From DATJMJ01 sp035503915 (GTDB taxonomy: Bacteria > Actinomycetota > Acidimicrobiia > Acidimicrobiales > Palsa-688): a stretch of DNA of 64,000 nucleotides. How positions within the stretch are numbered: position 1 is the stretch's first letter; each line of letters begins with the position of its first letter. Below the pieces are notes generated by a model. That model was not told the DNA's origin, did no database searches, and saw nothing but the letters and a program-made list of their open reading frames with translations. Location of the stretch: the NCBI GenBank assembly GCA_035503915.1, contig DATJSU010000022.1:186001-250000 (forward strand). The letters run 5' to 3'. Positions 25,949 through 34,324 of the stretch are shown here, piece by piece. The translations under genes and the position numbers were made by a program.

Positions 25949-27091
25949 CTAAGCGCCCGTGCCCTGGCTGAGGAACTGGTCGAGCTCCTCCTTGGTGGGC
26001 GGGTCAGAGCCCGCTCTGGTGCACGTCAAGGCACTGGCCGCGACGGCCCGGCTGAGGGCACGACGCAGATGTTCTTCGCTCAGCTCTGCGACGTCTCCTG
26101 GGCCGAGGACTTGGGCGTCGGCCAGGTACGAGAGCAGCCCTGAAGTGAAGGAATCACCTGCGCCGATCGTGTCTTTTACGACCACCTGCGGCGGCGTCGC
26201 CCGGAGCTGCCAGCCCCGCCGGTGGAACGCGGTTGCCCCGTTTGCGCCTTCAGTTATTACCACCAAGGACGCTCCTAGAGAAAGCCAGCGGTGAGCGGCG
26301 TCTTGCATGTCCCGTGGTCTTGCCGGGACGATGATCTCTGAGGAAGGCGGCGCCATGCCACCAGTGCTGCCCCCGTACATGGCCTCGATGTCCTCGCTGC
26401 TCGCCTTCACGATGTGAGCGCAGGAGATCATGTTTTCGACAAGGGCACAGTAAGTGGGACGGTCGTCTACCAGTGCTGGCCTCACGTTAGGGTCGAAGGA
26501 GATGAGCACATCGCCGGCGGCGCGCAGAGCCCGCAGCCACTTGGCCAGCACGCTCGCCGCAGGTTGGTAAGCAGTCATGAGGGAGCCGGCGTGGACCGCA
26601 GCGAGCCCCAGCTCTGGTGCACTTGCAGCCCTGCCCCGGTTGGCGGTCCCTGGGCCATCAATGGGCAACTCGCTTTCTGCCCACTGCCAGTCGGCTGTCT
26701 CGGGGCCGTAAAACGAGTAAGTCGCCTTGCCTTGTGAGTCAAGTGTGACGACTGCAAGTGTCGGCGGCTCGGGTGCTTCGATCGAGAAGCGGAGGTCGAC
26801 GTGGTTGCGTTCGAGATGTTGCCGCAGCCAGGGCCCGAACCCGAAAACCGAAAGCCGGCCGGCAAAATAGGCCTGGGCGCCAAGGCGTGCCAAGCCCACA
26901 GCCACGTTTGCGGGGCTACCGCCGGGAAGCGCCAGCAAGTAGCGCTCCTCACCGGGGGTGCCTGACGCTGGCTGACCGAGGTTCAAGTGCTGGAGCGGCA
27001 CCGCCGCGGGTGCAAGGTCAACCAAACATTCGCCCATCACGAGTACCCCATTTGGACGCGCTGGGAGGTTGTGATCGGCGGAACTTGTCAC
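25949..27091 (-). CDS. PfkB-family carbohydrate kinase (fructokinase-like)
   Basis: A ribokinase/PfkB-fold sugar kinase of about 380 residues. Signature 1 is in LPGGSPANVAVGLARLG and signature 2, with the catalytic aspartate, is DTIGAGDSFTSGLLSYL. The N-terminus VLVMGECLVDL is typical. I start it at the GTG at 27091 because the open frame further upstream runs under the divergent manA gene and is low-complexity. The fructokinase reading rests on the overall pattern and on the divergent mannose-6-phosphate isomerase gene: fructose 6-phosphate from this kinase could feed ManA. Other ketose or nucleoside substrates remain possible. Confidence 0.88.
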   Translation of the reverse strand: MTSSADHNLPARPNGVLVMGECLVDLAPAAVPLQHLNLGQPASGTPGEERYLLALPGGSPANVAVGLARLGAQAYFAGRLSVFGFGPWLRQHLERNHVDLRFSIEAPEPPTLAVVTLDSQGKATYSFYGPETADWQWAESELPIDGPGTANRGRAASAPELGLAAVHAGSLMTAYQPAASVLAKWLRALRAAGDVLISFDPNVRPALVDDRPTYCALVENMISCAHIVKASSEDIEAMYGGSTGGMAPPSSEIIVPARPRDMQDAAHRWLSLGASLVVITEGANGATAFHRRGWQLRATPPQVVVKDTIGAGDSFTSGLLSYLADAQVLGPGDVAELSEEHLRRALSRAVAASALTCTRAGSDPPTKEELDQFLSQGTGA

Positions 27092-27147
27092 CGCCAGACA
27101 GTACCTCGTAGCGGGCGCGGCGGTCTCGCTTGCTAGCCTTGGCGCCT

Positions 27148-28206
27148 GTGCTGGGACCTTTGCAACTGGGAGCCAATCAGCCAAAACAGTTTTACCGTGG
27201 CGGGGAGGCAATCGTCGCTTTCCGGGGCGTCCCCTCCTCCCACGAGCCTGGTCCCGAAGATTGGGTTGCCTCCACAACGGTTCGTTTTGGGCAGGCGCCG
27301 GCGGGGCTTTCAAAACTGCCTGACGGGACCTACTTGAAAGACGCGGTGGAAAGAGGCCCAGAAGCCTGGTTGGGGCCTGAACACATGCGGCTGTTCGGTG
27401 CCTCGACGGGAGTACTGGTGAAGCTGCTCGATGCTGCCGAACGGCTCCCGGTGCACCTTCACCCGCCCCGCGAGTTTGCCTACCGGCACCTTGGCGAGCG
27501 GCACGGCAAGACAGAGTCGTGGGTCATTGTGGGCACAAAAGGAGCGGAGCCCGCCGCCTACCTCGGGTGGACCAAGGACGTGGCACCCGATGAGCTCGAC
27601 AAGTGGGTTGACGAGCAGGACACCAAAGCGATGCTCGGCAACCTGCACAGGTTGCCAGTGAGGCCCGGCGACGCCATCCTTGTCCCTGCGGGGACGCCGC
27701 ACGCCATCGGCGAAGGTGTGTTTTGCGTGGAGGTCCAGGAGCCCACTGACTTTTCGATCATGCTCGAGCTGGAAGGCTTCGGCATGGACCGTGCCAGTGC
27801 TTACCTCGGTCTCGAGCGCGAGCTGGCACTTTCCTGTGTAAGGCGGCAAGCATTTTCCCCTGCTCAGGTGGCCGAGCTGCGTAGGCCGGCCCCCACCCAG
27901 GGAGTGAAGGCGGCCCTCGTCGAAGACGTCCTGCCACCGGCGGCTCGCCCGTACTTCAGGATCCAAAGGGTGCGCGGAGGAGCGAGAGCCTTGGAACCAT
28001 CCTTCGCGGTGCTCGTTGGCATCCAGGGAAGCGGCTTGATGACAGGCGAGGGCTGGCACCTGCAGCTAAAACGAGGGACGACGGCCGTCGTGCCATGGGG
28101 GGCGGGACGCTCTGACCTCAACGGTGAAGTGGAGGTGCTGCGCTGCCTCCCACCCCTGCCCTCCGACTTTGAGCGCGACGACCCTAAAGCCGTCTCAGGA
28201 CAGTGA
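27148..28206 (+). CDS. manA: Mannose-6-phosphate isomerase, type I
   Basis: A zinc-dependent cupin isomerase interconverting fructose 6-phosphate and mannose 6-phosphate. Zinc ligands are His103 and His105 in VHLHPPREFA, Glu123 in GKTESWVIV, and probably His185 in PAGTPHAIGEG. Length (352 residues from GTG 27148) is within the type I range. TTG at 27130 is an alternative start. Only about 57 bases separate it from the divergent PfkB kinase, so both promoters must share that space. Its 3' end overlaps the lexA 3' end by 23 bases. Confidence 0.93.
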   Translation: MLGPLQLGANQPKQFYRGGEAIVAFRGVPSSHEPGPEDWVASTTVRFGQAPAGLSKLPDGTYLKDAVERGPEAWLGPEHMRLFGASTGVLVKLLDAAERLPVHLHPPREFAYRHLGERHGKTESWVIVGTKGAEPAAYLGWTKDVAPDELDKWVDEQDTKAMLGNLHRLPVRPGDAILVPAGTPHAIGEGVFCVEVQEPTDFSIMLELEGFGMDRASAYLGLERELALSCVRRQAFSPAQVAELRRPAPTQGVKAALVEDVLPPAARPYFRIQRVRGGARALEPSFAVLVGIQGSGLMTGEGWHLQLKRGTTAVVPWGAGRSDLNGEVEVLRCLPPLPSDFERDDPKAVSGQ

Positions 28207-28816
28207 CTACCTTGCCGTAGATCTGCACGTCGGAAGAGGGGTAGATGAGCGGGTTCATCAGCTGGTTGGCTGGTAGCAGAGCGACCTGGTCACCCCGTTT
28301 GGACAGGGTCTTGATGGTCGCCTCGCCGCCGGGGATGCCGGCCGCGACGACCTCTCCGTTGGCGGCATCGGGTTGTTGGCGCACGACGACGTAGTCGCCG
28401 TCCAAAATGCCTGCTTCGACCATCGAGTCCCCACGGACCCGAAGCATGAAGAGGTTGCCCTTGCCCGTGAAATCTTCGGGGAGAGGCAGTAGCTCCTGCA
28501 CGTGCTCTGAAGCGATCACGTTGGTCCCGGCTGCAATGTCGCCGACAAGGGGGACCAGGCGTGACCGGGCGCTCTCGATGGCGGCGCCAGAGGTTGGGTC
28601 GTAGCGAACTTCGAGCGCGCGGGGCTTGGTCGGGTCGCGCCGCAGGTACCCCTGCCTCTGCAGCGTGTTGAGGTGCGCTTGGACTGTGGAGGTCGAAGCC
28701 AACCCGACGGCGGCACCGATCTCTCTCACTGACGGCGGGTACCCGCGCTCGCGCACTTGGGCCGCAATGAAGTCCAGGATCTCCCGGCGCTTGCCGGAGA
28801 GGGCGGTCTCGCTCAA
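28184..28816 (-). CDS. lexA: SOS repressor LexA
   Basis: LexA represses SOS genes and cleaves itself when activated by RecA filaments. The N-terminal winged helix has GYPPSVREIGAAVGLASTST. The cleavage bond is Ala96-Gly97 (GDIAAGTN), and the Ser-Lys dyad is Ser131 (RGDSMVEAG) and Lys169 (EATIKTL). I chose the TTG at 28816 because GGAGG lies five bases before it and the protein then starts at the conserved SGKRREILDFI. The longer frame to 28900 would begin inside the LexA box, which is unlikely. The protein is 210 residues. Confidence 0.95.
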   Translation of the reverse strand: MSETALSGKRREILDFIAAQVRERGYPPSVREIGAAVGLASTSTVQAHLNTLQRQGYLRRDPTKPRALEVRYDPTSGAAIESARSRLVPLVGDIAAGTNVIASEHVQELLPLPEDFTGKGNLFMLRVRGDSMVEAGILDGDYVVVRQQPDAANGEVVAAGIPGGEATIKTLSKRGDQVALLPANQLMNPLIYPSSDVQIYGKVVTVLRRL

Positions 28817-28898
28817 AGTGCCTCCGTTATGTGAAGGAGTTAGTCGCAGCCGGCTGCGGTTTGTCAGGCACATTCTACCCACGTCGCCAACGTCAGTC

Positions 28899-28910
28899 AA
28901 ACATATGTTC
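28899..28910. promoter_or_regulatory. LexA (SOS) box between lexA and the LysM gene
   Basis: AAACATATGTTC on the plus strand (GAACATATGTTT on the minus strand) is a near-perfect LexA operator. It lies 83 bases upstream of the lexA TTG and about 100 bases upstream of the divergent LysM gene ATG. One operator can therefore control both: lexA autoregulation and SOS induction of the LysM protein. Confidence 0.85.
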
Positions 28911-29008
28911 TAAACGGTCACCGGGCACCGGTATATTGGCGGGTGGTGACGAACAAGCGTTCGAGGGGGGTACGTTCGGGCCCCTTCAGGCACCGCTGGG
29001 AGGCAGTC

Positions 29009-29545
29009 ATGGTTGCGACGGCGTTGGCATACCCAATGGATGACGAGCGCGGGCCCCGTGAGCACGCGGGGGAGGTCTTGACCGTCCCGGTGAGCGGGTG
29101 GCGGGGGGTGGACGCGGCCCCTGCACCGCTGGTCCTCGGTGCGAGCAGAGAGCGCCGCAAGCTGCGCTTACCGCCAAAAGCGCCGCGGCGCGTGTACTTG
29201 TGGCGCCGAGCGCTGGTCGTAACAATTATCGCCGTCCTCGGCGGCATTGCCTGGGACGCTGCGCAACACCTGCTCGTAGCCGCGGGCGCGCCGGTTGGCG
29301 GCGTTTGCCGTCCTCTTTCCGCGAGCTCGGGTGCTCTTGGGCTCGCAGCACCCGACCAGTCCCCGGGAGCGGCCTCGGTTCTTGGGCCCTGCCCGGGGAC
29401 ATATGTTGCCAAGCAGGGCGACACGGTTTGGGGTATCGCCCTCCGTTACTCAAAAGGCGCGGACCCGCGGGCCCTTGCCGACGTGCTCGAAGGTGAGCTC
29501 GGTGGGGCCACCTTGCAACCCGGGCAGGCTCTCGCCGTCCCCTGA
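29009..29545 (+). CDS. LysM-domain membrane protein divergent from lexA (YneA/DivS/Rv2719c-like position)
   Basis: The protein has one membrane helix (RRALVVTIIAVLGGIAWDA) after a basic N-terminal region and ends in a LysM domain (GTYVAKQGDTVWGIALRYSK, ending LQPGQALAVP), expected outside the membrane on peptidoglycan. The ATG at 29009 has GGGAGG six bases upstream, giving 178 residues; GTG at 28943 is an alternative. In other bacteria the lexA-divergent LysM gene is an SOS-induced cell-division inhibitor or wall enzyme (YneA, Rv2719c), followed by nrdR as here. Sequence similarity beyond LysM is weak, so the role rests on synteny and the shared LexA box. Confidence 0.82.
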   Translation: MVATALAYPMDDERGPREHAGEVLTVPVSGWRGVDAAPAPLVLGASRERRKLRLPPKAPRRVYLWRRALVVTIIAVLGGIAWDAAQHLLVAAGAPVGGVCRPLSASSGALGLAAPDQSPGAASVLGPCPGTYVAKQGDTVWGIALRYSKGADPRALADVLEGELGGATLQPGQALAVP

Positions 29546-29684
29546 GCTGGTCACAGCACGGTGGTGCCTGTCCAGTCCTACGACAGGCAAAGGGGCTCGT
29601 GGAGGCGGCACTGGCTGGTAGTCGCGGTCTGGAGGTGGCGGCCTGCCGGCATGCGCTGGGGCGGAGCGCTGTAGGGTCGGCGTG

Positions 29685-30179
29685 GTGCGTTGCCCACGGT
29701 GCTCGGGGACCGAAGATAAGGTGATCGACTCCCGTACCGCAGACGACGGTGCAGCGATCAGGCGTCGCCGCGAGTGCTTAGCCTGTGGTCGCCGCTTTAC
29801 AACTTACGAGCGGCTCGAGGAAGTCCCCTTCGTCGTCGTCAAACGTTCGGGTCAGCGGGAGCCATTTGACCGGGCCAAATTGATCGCCGGCATGCAGGCG
29901 GCCAGCAAGAACCGGCCTCTACCCGTGGCTCTTCTCGAGCAGATCGCGGCAGAGATCGAAGAGATCTTGCGGATCGAGGGCACCGAGGTCACCACACAGG
30001 AGATCGGGCTCGCGGTACTGGACGAGCTGCGCACGAGGGACCACGTTGCTTATCTGCGTTTCGCGAGCGTTTATAAGGGCTTTACCGACGCGGGCGACTT
30101 TCAGCGAGAGGCTGGGCTGCTGACCAAGCTCACTACGCCCAAGCGAGGCAGGTCTCCGAGTGGTAGCGAGACGGCTTAG
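29685..30179 (+). CDS. nrdR: Transcriptional repressor NrdR
   Basis: NrdR senses ATP/dATP and represses ribonucleotide reductase genes. The zinc ribbon has Cys3, Cys6, Cys31 and Cys34 (MRCPRCSG and ECLACGRRFTTYER), followed by an ATP-cone domain (VVVKRSGQREPFDRAKLIAG onward). The GTG at 29685 gives the canonical MRCPRC start; the adjacent GTG at 29682 would add one residue. The 164-residue size is standard. It follows the LysM gene by 139 bases, as in mycobacteria, but nrd genes are not in the window. Confidence 0.95.
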   Translation: MRCPRCSGTEDKVIDSRTADDGAAIRRRRECLACGRRFTTYERLEEVPFVVVKRSGQREPFDRAKLIAGMQAASKNRPLPVALLEQIAAEIEEILRIEGTEVTTQEIGLAVLDELRTRDHVAYLRFASVYKGFTDAGDFQREAGLLTKLTTPKRGRSPSGSETA

Positions 30180-30357
30180 GGAGCGCCAACAATGTTGTAT
30201 AGGTGGCTCGGAGAGCGGTTGCGCACGGTACTGCCGCCGGTAGGGCTGCCTCAAGGTTGCCTGTCGTGGCACTGGGGATTGGGCCCGACGAGGCGTCGGC
30301 GGCTAGCTTGAAGGACGAAACTTATTTTCTCCGGCACCGAAAAAAGGGGCACGTACA

Positions 30358-31389
30358 ATGCGCATAGGGATGTTGACCGGCGGTGGCGATTGCCCAGGGC
30401 TCAACGCCGTCATCAGAGCGGTCGTCCGCAAGGGCAGCTCGTACTACGACGACGAGTTCGTAGGTTTCCTCGATGGCTGGCTGGGCGTCATCGAAAATCG
30501 CAGTGAAACACTTGACTGGGAGCGCTGCCGCAACATCTTGTTCGAGGGCGGGACGATCCTCGGGACGAGCCGCACAAATGTCTTCAAGATAGAAGGTGGG
30601 CTTCACAAGGTCGAGGCCGCAATCCAAGCCAACAACCTGGATGCGCTCGTGGCCATTGGCGGGGACGACACGCTTGGTGTCGCCAACAAACTGGCGGCGG
30701 AAGGTATCAATGTCGTAGGCGTCCCTAAGACAATTGACAACGACCTTTCGGCAACCGAAGTGACTTTTGGCTTCCACACGGCTGTCCAGATCGCTACGGA
30801 AGCCATTGACCGCCTCCGCACAACTTCCGAGTCGCACAACCGGGTGATCGTGTGCGAGGTCATGGGGCGCCACGCGGGCTGGATCTCGTTGTACTCGGGG
30901 ATGGCGGGTGGTGCCGCAGAGACGCTCATCCCCGAAGAACCCTTCGACGTCGACGAGATTTGTGAACGGCTGCGTGCCTACAGGGCTCATGGTCGGAGAG
31001 CTTGTGTTGTAGTCGTTGCCGAAGGGGCTACTCCAAAGGAAGGCACCTTCAGCACGGCCTCGAGCGATGTCGACTCCTTTGGCCACGTCCGCTTGGGCGG
31101 CGTTGCCAACATGCTCGCTGACGAGATCGAATCCCGCACCGGCTTTGAGACCAGGTCCGCGATCCTCGGCCATATACAAAGAGGCGGTACTCCAACAGCA
31201 TTTGACCGGGTCCTGGCTACGCGATTTGGGATAGCGGCTATCGACGCGGTGCACGATGGAGGTGCCGGCACGATGGTAGCTCTCCAGGCCGACAGGATCG
31301 TGCGAGTACCGCTGGCGCAAGCCGTATCTGAGCCAAAGCTCGTCCCCCACGAGTTTTACGAGCAAGTGGCGAAGCCTTTGTTCGTATAG
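30358..31389 (+). CDS. pfp: 6-phosphofructokinase, residues indicate pyrophosphate as phosphoryl donor
   Basis: A 343-residue group A phosphofructokinase: MRIGMLTGGGDCPGLNAVIR, PKTIDNDL, MGRHAGWI. Two positions that decide the donor, numbered as in E. coli PfkA, are Asp104 (GGDDTLG) and Lys124 (GVPKTIDND). ATP enzymes have Gly at both; PPi enzymes have Asp (or a close acid) and Lys. It is therefore probably a reversible PPi-dependent enzyme, able to run glycolysis and gluconeogenesis. A purine-rich stretch (AAAAAAGGGG) lies about 9 bases before the ATG. The PPi link is echoed by ppdK at 41-44 kb. Donor use is inferred, not shown. Confidence 0.93.
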   Translation: MRIGMLTGGGDCPGLNAVIRAVVRKGSSYYDDEFVGFLDGWLGVIENRSETLDWERCRNILFEGGTILGTSRTNVFKIEGGLHKVEAAIQANNLDALVAIGGDDTLGVANKLAAEGINVVGVPKTIDNDLSATEVTFGFHTAVQIATEAIDRLRTTSESHNRVIVCEVMGRHAGWISLYSGMAGGAAETLIPEEPFDVDEICERLRAYRAHGRRACVVVVAEGATPKEGTFSTASSDVDSFGHVRLGGVANMLADEIESRTGFETRSAILGHIQRGGTPTAFDRVLATRFGIAAIDAVHDGGAGTMVALQADRIVRVPLAQAVSEPKLVPHEFYEQVAKPLFV

Positions 31390-31398
31390 GTCGCCTGG

Positions 31399-32187
31399 CT
31401 ACCGGCCTGCCAGCAGATTGGTGAGCGGGTTGCTCAACGAAGGAGTTGTTGCCAAGAGGATATTGCCGGGGAGGAGGGTGACCTCCCCGCCGGCCTCCTC
31501 ACAGATCAACCGCCCCGCGGCCCAGTCCCATGCGTTGAGCTCAGCCTCGTAGTAAGCGTCGTAGCGGCCGCAAGCGACCCAGCAAAGATCGAGAGCGGCC
31601 GACCCGAACCGGCGTATGTCGCGCACGGTTGGCAGGAGCCTCGGCAGGATGCTCGCTTGTCGGGCTCGCTGCTCGGCTTGGTAGCCGAAGCCGGTCGCCA
31701 CGAGCGCTGTTGAGAGCTGGCTGCGGCCCTCGGCAACCTGGCAGCGCACCCCATTTACCCAGGCTCCTCGCCCGCGGCCCGCCCACCAGGTCTCCGCTGT
31801 CACAGGGTTCGTCACAACCCCGACGACTGGCTCGCCGTTCGAGAGCGCGGCGAGCGATACGGAGTACGCCGGGATGCTGTACAAGAAATTAGTTGTGCCG
31901 TCTAGCGGATCTGCCACCCAGGAGATCCCCGAGCTCCCCTGGTAAGAAGCTCCCTCCTCGCCCTCTACGGAGTCCTCGGGGCGGGAACTTCGCAGTTCGT
32001 GAAAAATGTACTCCTCGGATGCCCTATCAGCTTCAGAGACCATGTCTGTGGGTGAAGACTTCGTGCCTACCTGCTTGAGGTGCGCTGCGGAATACTGGTC
32101 GAGGGTGCGGGCGGCGCCCTGGGCTACCCGAAGCGCGATTTGCATGAGCTCGTCGAGAAGTGGCTCGGGCACCATGGGAGCGGCCAT
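31399..32187 (-). CDS. Inositol monophosphatase family protein
   Basis: A 262-residue Mg2+-dependent, Li+-sensitive-type sugar phosphatase. Motifs: VEGEEGA (metal-binding Glu78), WVADPLDGTTNF (Asp93, Asp96 and the DGT turn) and NAWDWAAGRLICEEAGG near the C-terminus. The family includes inositol-1-phosphatase, histidinol-phosphatase and fructose-1,6-bisphosphatase activities. It converges on the phosphofructokinase gene with a 9-base gap, which makes a sugar-phosphate substrate plausible but not proved. A second ATG lies four codons into the gene. Confidence 0.9.
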   Translation of the reverse strand: MAAPMVPEPLLDELMQIALRVAQGAARTLDQYSAAHLKQVGTKSSPTDMVSEADRASEEYIFHELRSSRPEDSVEGEEGASYQGSSGISWVADPLDGTTNFLYSIPAYSVSLAALSNGEPVVGVVTNPVTAETWWAGRGRGAWVNGVRCQVAEGRSQLSTALVATGFGYQAEQRARQASILPRLLPTVRDIRRFGSAALDLCWVACGRYDAYYEAELNAWDWAAGRLICEEAGGEVTLLPGNILLATTPSLSNPLTNLLAGR

Positions 32188-32239
32188 ACGGCACTATACA
32201 AACGGCGGGGGCCGAGCCCCTCCCTGTTACGTTGGCGAT

Positions 32240-33013
32240 GTGGACAGCGGCCTACCGGGCGTACGCGCTTTCTTCCCAGGACAGGCTCCGGCCAGCAGCG
32301 ACGGAGGGGCGGCCGGGACCGAGGTACCGCCTGCGCGAGCCCTCGCCATCTACGCCCACCCCGACGACCCTGACATTTCATGCGGGGGCACGCTGGCGAT
32401 ATGGGCGGGAGCGGGGAGCGAGGTACACGTCTGCATTTGCTGCGACGGGGACAAGGGGTCACTTGACCGCAACGTGGCGCCCGCCCAACTAGCTGCATTG
32501 CGGCGCAAGGAGGTCCAGTCCGCAGGCAAGCGCCTCGGGGTGGCGGCCCACCACTGGCTCGGCTACCCCGACGGCGACGTCGAGGGCAGAGGAGATCTGA
32601 GAGAGCGCATTGTGGCCCTGGTGCGCCAGGTCCAGCCCGAAGTAGTCTTGGCCCCCGACCCGACTTCGGTGTTCTTCGGCCAGAGCTATGTGAACCACCA
32701 GGACCACCGCGCCGTTGGGTGGGCCGTGCTCGATGCTGTTGCCCCGGCGGCCGCCTACCCCCACTATTTCCCCAATGCGGGGCCAAGTTTCCAAGTGCGT
32801 GCCCTCTACTTGTCCGGGACCCTCGAGCCTGACACCTGGGTTGACATCACTGAGACGATCGAAGTCAAAGCGTCCGCTCTCGCATGCCATACGAGCCAGC
32901 TGGGCGAAGGTGGGGAATGGTTGTTGACCGCGGTCCGCCAGCAAGCTGAAGAGGCAGGGCAGGTGGCTGGAAGGCGCTATGCGGAAGCGTTTCGCCGGGT
33001 GGTCCTGGGATGA
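32240..33013 (+). CDS. PIG-L/LmbE family deacetylase
   Basis: A zinc-dependent N-acetyl-sugar deacetylase-like protein. The metal motif is AHPDDPD (His40-Asp43 when started at the GTG at 32240), and VNHQDHRAVG supplies the second His motif. The relatives in actinobacteria include MshB (mycothiol) and Mca. Nothing here fixes the substrate. With GTG 32240 it has 257 residues; ATG at 32174 is an alternative that would overlap the divergent phosphatase start. The TGA overlaps the dinB ATG as ATGA. Confidence 0.88.
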   Translation: MDSGLPGVRAFFPGQAPASSDGGAAGTEVPPARALAIYAHPDDPDISCGGTLAIWAGAGSEVHVCICCDGDKGSLDRNVAPAQLAALRRKEVQSAGKRLGVAAHHWLGYPDGDVEGRGDLRERIVALVRQVQPEVVLAPDPTSVFFGQSYVNHQDHRAVGWAVLDAVAPAAAYPHYFPNAGPSFQVRALYLSGTLEPDTWVDITETIEVKASALACHTSQLGEGGEWLLTAVRQQAEEAGQVAGRRYAEAFRRVVLG

Positions 33014-34269
33014 GCCGTTGGGTCCTGCATGTTGACATGGACGCGTTTTATGCAGCGGTAGAGGTCCAAGAGGACCCGGCGCTAAAGGGCCGCCCGGTAA
33101 TTGTCGGCGGCACTGGCAAGCGGGGGGTGGTAGCTTCCGCAAGCTACGAGGCGCGGGGTTTTGGTGCGAGGTCGGCGATGCCTGCCGGGCAGGCGCGACG
33201 GCTCTGCCCGCACGCTGTGTTCCTTCCCCCAAACTTTCCCCTCTACCACCGCTACAGCGAGCACTTGCACCGGATCTTCCGCTCCTACACGGGGCTCGTA
33301 GAGGGGATCGCTCTCGACGAAGCGTTCCTCGACGTTACTGGCTGCGGGACGCTCTTCGGCCCACCCGGCGACATGGCAGCGCAGATCCGCGAGCGCGTGG
33401 CCGGCGAGCTTGGGCTTACCTGCTCGATAGGGGCCGGCCCGAACAAGCTGATAGCGAAGCTGGCCTCAGAATCGGCCAAGCCCCGCGCGGGGAGCCCGGG
33501 GACAGGCCCGGTACCTGGGCCGGGGATAGTCGTGGTGAAGGCCGAGGAAGTGCTCGGGTTCCTTTGGCCGCTCCCCGTTGGAGCGCTTTGGGGGGTGGGG
33601 CCGGCGAGCAACGAACGGCTCCGCAGGTTGGGGGTCTTCACCGTCGGCGACCTGGCGGCATTACCCGAGCTGGCAGTCGCGGCAGCTCTTGGTAAAGCCA
33701 ACGGGCAATCGCTGCACGCATTGGCGTGGGGGAGGGATGAGCGCGCCGTGGTCCCTGACCGGGCCCCGAAGTCGATCGGTCACGAGGAGACCTACCCACA
33801 AGACCTGACCGAGCGCGCGGAGCTTGAGCGGAGGCTGGTCGCGATGTGCGACTCCGTCGCCCAAGGCGTGAGGGCTCACGGGATGGTGGCGCGCACAGTC
33901 GTCCTCAAGCTCCGCTACGGCGATTTCACAACGATCACGCGTAGCCACAGCTTCCCAAGCCCTCAGTCGACGGGCCCGGCGTTTTGGAAAGCGGCCCAAG
34001 CCCTCCTCGACAAGCTTGACTTGCGAAATGGCGCCCGGCTCCTCGGCGTGAGCGCGTCCGGGCTGGTCCCTGGCGAGGCTGCTCCCTCCGAGCAGCTCCA
34101 GCTGGAACTGAGCCCACTTGAGGGGCGCCGCTACGACCGTGCCGGCACAGCCTCCGCTGATTGGGGACCCGCCAGCCGAGCAGTTGACGCTGTGCGAGCT
34201 CGCTTCGGCGACTCGGCAGTTGTACCCGCCACGGCGGTCGAGCGGCCCGCCGGGCCTCGCTCGGCATAG
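33010..34269 (+). CDS. dinB: DNA polymerase IV (Y-family)
   Basis: A 419-residue translesion polymerase. Catalytic acids are in HVDMDAFYAAVE (Asp9, Asp11) and ALDEAFLDVT (Asp103, Glu104). The helix-hairpin region GVGPASNERLRRLGVFTVGD and a little-finger domain follow. No classical C-terminal clamp-binding peptide of the QLxLF type is obvious, though EQLQLELSP near residue 360 is a candidate. The start overlaps the deacetylase stop. I see no LexA box immediately upstream, so SOS control of this copy is unclear. Confidence 0.94.
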   Translation: MSRWVLHVDMDAFYAAVEVQEDPALKGRPVIVGGTGKRGVVASASYEARGFGARSAMPAGQARRLCPHAVFLPPNFPLYHRYSEHLHRIFRSYTGLVEGIALDEAFLDVTGCGTLFGPPGDMAAQIRERVAGELGLTCSIGAGPNKLIAKLASESAKPRAGSPGTGPVPGPGIVVVKAEEVLGFLWPLPVGALWGVGPASNERLRRLGVFTVGDLAALPELAVAAALGKANGQSLHALAWGRDERAVVPDRAPKSIGHEETYPQDLTERAELERRLVAMCDSVAQGVRAHGMVARTVVLKLRYGDFTTITRSHSFPSPQSTGPAFWKAAQALLDKLDLRNGARLLGVSASGLVPGEAAPSEQLQLELSPLEGRRYDRAGTASADWGPASRAVDAVRARFGDSAVVPATAVERPAGPRSA

Positions 34270-34324
34270 CGCATGTCGCGGCACGAGGTCCTGCACGGGC
34301 GCTCGAAGCGTTATAGGTTCCACG

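Noticed and set aside
28817..28900. N-terminal extension of LexA up to base 28900
   Set aside because: It would start inside the LexA box, has no family similarity, and a strong ribosome site precedes the TTG at 28816.
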